IMG/VR virus record: IMGVR_UViG_3300002460_000109
Location: 9,153 to 33,526 of that record
Direction: 5' to 3' (one strand)
DNA: 24,374 nucleotides
Origin: a virus
How positions within the stretch are numbered: position 1 is the first letter of the stretch; each line of letters starts with the position of its first letter. The position numbers were made by a program, and so were the translations under genes. The notes under the pieces were generated by a model. It was not told where the DNA came from and ran no database searches. It saw only the letters and a list, made by a program, of their open reading frames with translations. This document shows, one piece after another, positions 19,380 through 24,374 of the stretch.

Positions 19380-19470
19380 GTCCGAGAGCCGCAAGAATGA
19401 ACGCTCCGACAAATATCGAAACATACAAAATAATCCCCGCCAAAATTATTCCACCAGCAATTGCTAACAT
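19369..19470 (-). CDS. Small membrane peptide on the opposite strand, 33 aa
   Basis: From ATG 19470 to TAG 19369 the minus strand encodes a near-pure membrane helix (MLAIAGGIILAGIILYVSIF then VGAFILAALGLIE) with small-residue packing motifs. AGGAGG occurs about 16 nt upstream and AGGG about 7 nt upstream of the ATG. It lies in a gap between + strand genes, antisense to everything around it. It could be a holin-like or toxin-like peptide. No clear minus-strand promoter is visible, so chance or an antisense by-product remains possible. Confidence 0.4.
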   Translation of the reverse strand: MLAIAGGIILAGIILYVSIFVGAFILAALGLIE

Positions 19471-19498
19471 ATTCGCACCCTACCACCTCCTAACATAA
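19376..19498 (+). CDS. Possible small coupled ORF, 40 aa
   Basis: ATG 19376 overlaps the upstream TGA (ATGA), the coupling pattern used throughout the late operon, and the ORF fills the gap up to the next gene. The product is Pro/Ile/Ala-rich ('TYKIIPAKIIPPAIANIFAP') and not clearly protein-like. It is the complement of the more convincing membrane peptide at 19369-19470, and the two are unlikely both to be functional. Confidence 0.25.
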   Translation: MSPRAARMNAPTNIETYKIIPAKIIPPAIANIFAPYHLLT

Positions 19499-19506
19499 CC
19501 GTCAAC

Positions 19507-20247
19507 ATGCACCCCGAAAAGCTCAAAAAAATCCTTGAAGAATCAATAAAAATGGCTTCTTCACAGATCGACCCCGAAGACTTGAAGAAAATCTTTGAAG
19601 TCATGCTTTCCATGAGAAAAACCATCATGGCTGATATGGAGTCCCTGAAAAAACTTCACAACTCCGCAGTACAACTAATGGACGGCAAAGTAAGCAAAAG
19701 CATGTCTGAATCAGAGAAAAAGATGATGGACACAGCAAAGAAGGAAATGGAGAAGATGATGAATCCCATGATGGCTGAGCATGAAGAAATGATGGGGGAG
19801 TGCGAGGCGAAGATGGGGGCTATGGACGAGAAAATGGAGGCACACGAGAAAGAAATGTATGTGAAGATGGAAGAAGTTGTGAAGATGATCCCCGCTATCC
19901 CCGAACCCGTATCCCTAAAACCCGTAGAAGATAAAATAAAATCCCTCGAAGACATGCTCAAAGACTTTGAAAGGCGCATGATGAACTTTGCGACACAAAA
20001 CGGAAGACCACTGGGCGGCTCTGTAGTTCATAAGTTTGTTGATGATGACAGTTTGACTGGAACAAAGAATGACGTAAACACTACGTTCACTCTTTCCAAA
20101 GCACCAGTAAATGGATCACTGAAACTCTACAGGGGAGGGAGCCGCCAGCGAGTGACAGAGGACTATACTTTATCAGGAAAAACTGTCACGTTTGTCGTGG
20201 CACCAAGTGCGAACGAAATTTTGTGTGCTGACTACAGATATTTTTAG
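19507..20247 (+). CDS. Met-rich coiled-coil virion protein with C-terminal beta domain
   Basis: 246 residues. Residues 1-165 are a charged coiled coil strikingly rich in Met (about 26), with runs such as 'MMDTAKKEMEKMMNPMMAEH'. The final ~75 residues ('VHKFVDDDSLTGTKNDVNTT', 'FTLSKAPVNGSLKLYRGG', 'YTLSGKTVTFVVAPSANEIL', 'CADYRYF') match the beta-sandwich module commonly fused to phage fibres and baseplate proteins. The coiled coil probably forms a trimeric stalk that presents the module. Its role in host binding is inferred. Confidence 0.6.
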   Translation: MHPEKLKKILEESIKMASSQIDPEDLKKIFEVMLSMRKTIMADMESLKKLHNSAVQLMDGKVSKSMSESEKKMMDTAKKEMEKMMNPMMAEHEEMMGECEAKMGAMDEKMEAHEKEMYVKMEEVVKMIPAIPEPVSLKPVEDKIKSLEDMLKDFERRMMNFATQNGRPLGGSVVHKFVDDDSLTGTKNDVNTTFTLSKAPVNGSLKLYRGGSRQRVTEDYTLSGKTVTFVVAPSANEILCADYRYF

Positions 20248-20250
20248 GAT

Positions 20251-20865
20251 ATGAAAAAAGGAACATATAAACATTCTGTAGAGAGGTTAAAGAAAATGAG
20301 TGATATACAAAAGGGTCACCCTGTTTCAGAGCAAACAAAAGAGAAAATTAAGGCTGCGCACCTTGGAAAAAGATACTCTCCAAAGACGGAGTTTAAAAAT
20401 GGTCCACGGTACGATTTACGTAGCAGGGAGCTTATTACATGTCTTATATGTAATTTAAAGTTTGAAGTAAAAAAGTCACATGCAGCGAAAAGGAAAACAT
20501 GTTCAAAAGTTTGTTTTGGAAAATATAAGGGAATTCAGTCAAAAGGAAAAAAAATACACTCTGAAGAATTTAAAAAAAGACTTAGCGAGAGGAATTGGAA
20601 GGGTGGAGTCACTCCGGTAAACCAACTAATAAGGTCTAGTGCTGAGTATAAGCTATGGCGGATTGCCGTTTTTACAAGAGACAACTTCACTTGTGTGTGG
20701 GGTGGCACTGAGCATGGCAACAAGTTAAACGCAGACCATATTAAACCATTCGCCTTTTTCCCAGAACTCCGTTTCGCCATAGATAATGGACGAACACTCT
20801 GCGAAGACTGTCACAGAAAAACGGATACTTACGCAGGTAGAGCTAAAATTAAATTTAATCTATGA
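20251..20865 (+). CDS. HNH homing endonuclease with NUMOD3-like repeats
   Basis: 204 residues. N-terminal 'HSVERLKKMSDIQKGHPVSE' and a second copy near 105-125 ('KKIHSEEFKKRLSERNWKGG') are NUMOD3-type DNA-binding motifs. 'CLICNLKF' with 'CSKVCFGKYKG' is a zinc finger. The HNH core runs 'WRIAVFTRDNFTC', 'NADHIKPFAFFPELRF' (His163), 'AIDNGRTLCEDCH' (Asn179, His188). The usual CxxC that starts the core reads C148-V-W-G151, so one zinc ligand is missing by one base (GGT for TGT). Such selfish nucleases insert between phage genes. It ends in an ATGA overlap with the next gene. It may be weakened or inactive. Confidence 0.85.
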   Translation: MKKGTYKHSVERLKKMSDIQKGHPVSEQTKEKIKAAHLGKRYSPKTEFKNGPRYDLRSRELITCLICNLKFEVKKSHAAKRKTCSKVCFGKYKGIQSKGKKIHSEEFKKRLSERNWKGGVTPVNQLIRSSAEYKLWRIAVFTRDNFTCVWGGTEHGNKLNADHIKPFAFFPELRFAIDNGRTLCEDCHRKTDTYAGRAKIKFNL

Positions 20866-22457
20866 AAAAATACCTTCTTTTGTTTCTCTTGCTCCCACTT
20901 GTTTCATCTGCTGCAACAACCCTTTTTCCAATCGGCGGAGGTACAGGAACTTCATCGGTAAACGCTTCCGACGTAGGAAAGTATCTCAAAATCTCTGATG
21001 ATTCTCCGTTCACTTACACATTTGATACACCCACAGCAGGTGGCGGCTCCTTCCCCTTCACCTCCGCATCCTATGGTGTCTCCACATCCACGATCGTCGG
21101 TTTCCTCGCTGGCATGTTCTCTGTAGGCTCCTCGACTATACAGGACTTGCATGCAACCTACGCTTCGACCTCTCAACTCTCAGTAACGGGTTCAGCTACC
21201 ACGACCATTGCAGGAGGAGCAAGCGCGGGGATAAAATTTACCTCGGACGGTTCATGTATTGTTGGCCCAAACGACAGCATTGTGCATATCTGTTTCGACG
21301 AAGCAGCGGGGCTTCGCGTGGGATATAGCAATTTATCGGCAATGACACACACAACCTATACAGCGGCCGCAATTCAAACATTCGTTGCTGATGCGGAGAT
21401 TGGACGTTGGAATGCAACTGGCCTAGGAATTATGACCACCAATCCCACCACTGCGCTTGATGTGCAAGGTACGGCAAGTACCACCCATGCTCGCATCGCA
21501 GGAACACTGACCATCCCTCTCCTCACTTCTTCAGGACTCGGTGTAAATGCATCAGGGCAAGTATATGCCGCCGCCACGACCACCTTCACAGGCTCTACAG
21601 GCCTCACCTACGCCAATGGAAACGTAACGTGTGATGTGGCCACTGGTTCAGTTCCCGGCTGTCTCTCTGCGGCAAATTGGACGACATTCAACGGAAAAGA
21701 GGGGTCTTTGGGTACGATTAACGGACTTGTCGCAAGTAACGGAACCACTCGCTATCAAGCTGCTTCTTCGACCCTCTACGCCTCCCTCGGAACCCTCGGA
21801 GCACTCGGCTTGGACTCAACGGGCGCAGTCTACAAGTTCGCCACCACGACATTCTCGGGTGGACTCAGTTATGCGGCAGGCAACGTAACGGACGTGCTTA
21901 CTGCGGGCGATCATCTCACGCGCACGACAAATGACTTCGATGTTGACGATGACTTTATCTTGAACACGGGAGACGTAGGAACTGGCTCATACACATTCCC
22001 ACAGGTTGCTTTCACCAATGCCACTGGCACCTCGATTTATGCTTCCGCTTCCTCCACCATTCAAGACCTCCACGTCGATACCCTTGCCGTTGAGGATGTT
22101 ACGTTCAGTGGATTTACTGACTTTACTGATTCGACGGTAACGATAGAAATACCTTTTTCTTTTTACTACTCGACAACGACATGGGTTGGAACAACGACAA
22201 AAGAACTTGCCCCCGCATCGTCTGCGCAAACGTGGAAAAGTGTAATGTGTCATGCTCCTACGGGAACTGTGAATGTCGTTTTAGGCGACAACACAAATGA
22301 TATGAATTTATTTAATGCATCATCGACGGTCGGTGAAGTTAATCTCACAACCAACAATACATTCTTTAAAAGCGAAATGCGTTATGTTAAAATGGGTACT
22401 CCCGTGAGTAGTCCAACCGTTATTACGTGTACAGCCACTATCCTAATCAACGACTAA
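20862..22457 (+). CDS. Secreted fibre-like Ser/Thr-rich protein, 531 aa
   Basis: A classical signal peptide (MKKYLLLFLLLPLVSSAA, cleavage near 18) precedes about 510 residues of Thr/Ser/Gly/Ala-rich beta sequence with shaft-like phrases ('ASYGVSTSTIVGFLAG', 'TTALDVQGTASTTHARI', 'LGTINGLVASNGTTRYQAAS'). The motif SSTIQDLH occurs twice (90-97 and 397-404). The C-terminal end 'VSSPTVITCTATILIND' looks like a compact beta cap. It resembles exported Parcubacteria-type adhesins and phage fibre shafts alike. The export signal in a virion operon is the odd feature. It is coupled to the HNH gene by ATGA. Confidence 0.65.
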   Translation: MKKYLLLFLLLPLVSSAATTLFPIGGGTGTSSVNASDVGKYLKISDDSPFTYTFDTPTAGGGSFPFTSASYGVSTSTIVGFLAGMFSVGSSTIQDLHATYASTSQLSVTGSATTTIAGGASAGIKFTSDGSCIVGPNDSIVHICFDEAAGLRVGYSNLSAMTHTTYTAAAIQTFVADAEIGRWNATGLGIMTTNPTTALDVQGTASTTHARIAGTLTIPLLTSSGLGVNASGQVYAAATTTFTGSTGLTYANGNVTCDVATGSVPGCLSAANWTTFNGKEGSLGTINGLVASNGTTRYQAASSTLYASLGTLGALGLDSTGAVYKFATTTFSGGLSYAAGNVTDVLTAGDHLTRTTNDFDVDDDFILNTGDVGTGSYTFPQVAFTNATGTSIYASASSTIQDLHVDTLAVEDVTFSGFTDFTDSTVTIEIPFSFYYSTTTWVGTTTKELAPASSAQTWKSVMCHAPTGTVNVVLGDNTNDMNLFNASSTVGEVNLTTNNTFFKSEMRYVKMGTPVSSPTVITCTATILIND

Positions 22458-22458
22458 C

Positions 22459-23337
22459 ATGTCTGAATTTATCACATCAATGGTTCGGTCAAAATATCGC
22501 GGAGCATGGGATTCTGGATATAACTACCAAATACGCGACGTGTGTACGTCAGGCGGGTCTATGTATTACTGCAATGTACCCAACGTAAACCAAGTACCGC
22601 CAAACGCGAGTTATTGGACGCTGATGGTAGAAAAAGGTGCTGACGGCGCACAGGGAGACACAGGTGGGACAGGCAATCTCGCCACACTCGGTGGTATCGC
22701 TCACTCGCTTGCGACGGCGGCCAATGACTTTCTGGTTGCCTCGGGTGCAGGAGTATTCATCAAAAAGACTCTCGCAGAAGTAAAAACCATACTCGGACTT
22801 GGTACTGCGGCGTATACCGCCTCAACGGATTACGCAACGGCAGGACACACACACGCAGGAAGCGAGGCGTTCCCCGTTGGCTCGGTCTTTCTCTCTGTTG
22901 TCTCAACAAACCCAGCCACGCTTCTCGGTTACGGAACATGGTCGTCTATCGCTGCGGGTCGTGCGCTTGTAGGCCTTGATGCAGGAGACACGGATTTCGA
23001 CACAGTAGAGGAAACAGGAGGTGCAAAGACCAAAACTATTGCTCAGGAGAATTTACCGAATATCTCAACAGGTGCAGGGACAGCGCATACACACACACAA
23101 AACGCCCACAATCACTCCCAGCGATACAATTCTGCAACTACAGGACCGCTTTCGGGACCAACGACCGCACCAGACGCTTCATCCAACAACACGACGAATT
23201 ACGCAATAACAACCGCAGACGCTACAGCCACAAACCAAGATGAATCTGCACACACGCATTCTCTTGGAGGAAGTGGAACAGCACTGAACGTGATGAACCC
23301 TTACTTTATTTGCTACATGTGGAAACGCACTTTGTAA
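22459..23337 (+). CDS. Tail fibre / collar protein with carbohydrate-binding-like and HxH tip domains
   Basis: 292 residues with no signal peptide. Residues 12-56 ('RGAWDSGYNYQIRDVC', 'MYYCNVPNVN') resemble a chitin-binding-like (CBM5/12-type) module. 'GADGAQGDTGGTG' is a short collagen-like stretch. 'AFPVGSVFLSVVSTNPATLL', 'GYGTWSSIAAGRALVGLDAG' and the final 'NPYFICYMWKRT' form a phage tail-collar domain. Histidine triads HTH (130-132, 210-212, 265-267) and HNH (217-219) lie in the tip, as in iron-binding trimeric fibre tips. It probably binds a cell-surface glycan. It begins 1 nt after the upstream stop. Confidence 0.75.
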   Translation: MSEFITSMVRSKYRGAWDSGYNYQIRDVCTSGGSMYYCNVPNVNQVPPNASYWTLMVEKGADGAQGDTGGTGNLATLGGIAHSLATAANDFLVASGAGVFIKKTLAEVKTILGLGTAAYTASTDYATAGHTHAGSEAFPVGSVFLSVVSTNPATLLGYGTWSSIAAGRALVGLDAGDTDFDTVEETGGAKTKTIAQENLPNISTGAGTAHTHTQNAHNHSQRYNSATTGPLSGPTTAPDASSNNTTNYAITTADATATNQDESAHTHSLGGSGTALNVMNPYFICYMWKRTL

Positions 23338-23338
23338 T

Positions 23339-23848
23339 ATGTCATTCCTCGTCTCATTTTTCTGCCTCTTTATGACCTGCACGGCCACCCCGCCGACCGT
23401 GGTGCATACTCCTGCTACCTCGTTCACCATCGACACGGTGAAAGTCGGCGCAATCGTGAAGCCAGCTGTTAAGAAGCCAGTTCAAAAGCCTGTTGGTGGT
23501 ACGGCGTTGGGTGCGACCACTGAACAGTTACTCGCACAAGAAGAATCACTATTTGCTGAAGTAATTGATGGAGTGGTCGTTCGTGTCATCGTTATATCGC
23601 AGGAAACCCTCAACACAGGCAAATGGGGCGATCCGAAGAACTGGATACAAACAAGCGCAAAAGGAACAATAAGAAAAAACTATGCAGGAATGGGATATGA
23701 ATATGACAAAACCATTGATGCGTTTATTCCGCCAAAATCACCCGATGAGACGATTTTTAATAGCACAAAAGCACTATGGGGAGCACCCGTTGTTGCTTCG
23801 GTCGTCCACGATGCTTCGTTTTACTCGGCATCATCAACTACTTTATGA
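23339..23848 (+). CDS. Virion-type protein with the YAGxGYxYD...FIPPK domain
   Basis: 169 residues. The first ~15 residues ('FLVSFFCLFMTCTA') are hydrophobic like a signal, though without the usual basic start. A Val/Pro/Lys-rich linker follows. The C-terminal part has 'KWGDPKNWIQTSAKGTIRKN' and 'YAGMGYEYDKTIDAFIPPK', a conserved signature of small phage virion-associated domains known from marine phages. The module may attach to the fibre. Start and stop are fixed by neighbours (1-nt gap, ATGA overlap). Confidence 0.6.
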   Translation: MSFLVSFFCLFMTCTATPPTVVHTPATSFTIDTVKVGAIVKPAVKKPVQKPVGGTALGATTEQLLAQEESLFAEVIDGVVVRVIVISQETLNTGKWGDPKNWIQTSAKGTIRKNYAGMGYEYDKTIDAFIPPKSPDETIFNSTKALWGAPVVASVVHDASFYSASSTTL

Positions 23849-24374
23849 AAAAGCTCCTCATCATCTCCCTATTCCTCCTCTTGCCATTTCAGGCGTTTGC
23901 TGCAACAGCATCGGTGCTTGTCATCTCGGGTGGAGGTGGTGGAGGTGGTGCTATTGGCGGCGGCGGCGGCGCGGGAGGACTTACCTACGATGCCACATAT
24001 ACAATAACGACGGGTTCTGGACTTACTGTTACTGTTGGTGCTGGCGGGGCTGGTGCCGCTCCGTCAGCCGTGTCTTCAAACGGTGCAACCTCTACATTTG
24101 ATACAATCTCTCCGCAAGTCGGAGGAATGGGTTCTGGTCGCAAAGTTGCTGGTGATGTACTCTTCCCTGCAAGTCGCGGCGGTTCAGGCGGCGGCGGAGA
24201 TGCTTATAGTTATCCGAGTCAACAAACTCAAGCTCCTGGCGTTGGAACTGCAGGTGAAGGGAATGATGGAGGATCAGCACCGACAAATTGTGCAGGTGCT
24301 GGGGGGGGTGGTTCGGGGGCTGTTGGGGCAGATTGTAGCGGAACAACAGGCGGAACAGGCGGAGCAGGAACAGC
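23845..24374 (+). CDS. Partial secreted glycine-rich fibre-tip-like protein
   Basis: Starts in an ATGA overlap and runs off the right edge (176 codons visible). A strong signal peptide (MKKLLIISLFLLLPFQAFAA, cleavage after AFA) is followed by 'SVLVISGGGGGGG', 'GLTYDATYTITTGSGLTVTV' and 'GAGGAGAAPS' blocks. This is the Gly-rich domain known from phage receptor-binding tips, where polyglycine helices pack together. Its GC-rich Gly codon runs set it apart from its neighbours. The C-terminus is not seen. A cell-surface adhesin is the alternative. Confidence 0.65.
   Translation, partial: MKKLLIISLFLLLPFQAFAATASVLVISGGGGGGGAIGGGGGAGGLTYDATYTITTGSGLTVTVGAGGAGAAPSAVSSNGATSTFDTISPQVGGMGSGRKVAGDVLFPASRGGSGGGGDAYSYPSQQTQAPGVGTAGEGNDGGSAPTNCAGAGGGGSGAVGADCSGTTGGTGGAGT

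Noticed and set aside
1-24374. CRISPR arrays, rRNA genes, insertion sequences, integrase
   Set aside because: None seen: no regularly spaced repeats, no ribosomal signatures, no transposase or recombinase motifs.

Overview
This window looks like the late region plus part of the early or replication region of a double-stranded DNA tailed phage or prophage. The host is probably a Candidatus Patescibacteria (Parcubacteria-like) bacterium. The phage call is firm: terminase small and large subunits, portal, scaffold-like protein, major capsid protein, a connector-like protein and a long run of fibre-like genes lie in canonical order on the + strand. The host call is inference. It rests on Ser/Thr-rich exported proteins of a style I associate with Parcubacteria, very compact gene packing and scarce Shine-Dalgarno (SD) sites. 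The standard bacterial code fits, because TAA, TAG and TGA all end genes here. I see no tape-measure or sheath gene, so a short-tailed (podovirus-like) particle is the best guess. No integrase is visible.

Layout. 1-835 (- strand): a replication/helicase-loader-like gene and the start of a second gene that runs off the left edge. 836-1132: an intergenic control region with a minus-strand extended -10 promoter, a structured leader and a cluster of DnaA-box-like 9-mers beside an AT-rich stretch (possible origin). 1133-1771: a zinc-ribbon/membrane/lytic-transglycosylase protein. 1772-2465: about 700 bases without a convincing protein gene but rich in RNA signals. These are a promoter-sRNA-terminator unit, a second promoter-terminator unit, and a third promoter followed by a long-helix RNA, a tRNA with a shortened anticodon arm, a second tRNA-like fold and a pair of mutually exclusive hairpins. 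2466-3004: small genes, then a terminator. 3092-8851: late operon with terminase, seven small accessory genes (including a SET-domain protein and several Cys-pair proteins) and portal. 9099-10380: a self-contained cassette (own promoter, three genes, own terminator) of moron type encoding two exported proteins. 10450-16023: scaffold, capsid, connector, fibre-like, propeller-like and accessory virion genes. 16031-24374: a third promoter-led block with two large putative internal/ejection proteins, a Met-rich coiled-coil protein, an HNH endonuclease and several fibre, collar or Gly-rich proteins, many with Sec signal peptides.

Expression. Most late genes are chained by ATGA/GTGA stop-start overlaps and lack their own SD, so translational coupling is probable. 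Three transcription units start at an exact ATGGTATAAT extended -10 whose predicted start site falls on or within about 4 nt of the ATG, implying leaderless mRNAs. The same 10-mer drives the minus-strand replication gene. By contrast, the one strong SD in the capsid-connector gap is buried in a perfect 9-bp hairpin and leads into an 8-codon mini-ORF that is in frame with the connector gene across an amber codon.

The most promising undescribed elements are the RNA cluster at 1758-2465, the leaderless promoter system, the SD-sequestering mini-ORF, the set of exported fibre-like proteins inside a virion operon, and the small SET-domain gene. All functional calls come from reading motifs by eye; no database search was run.
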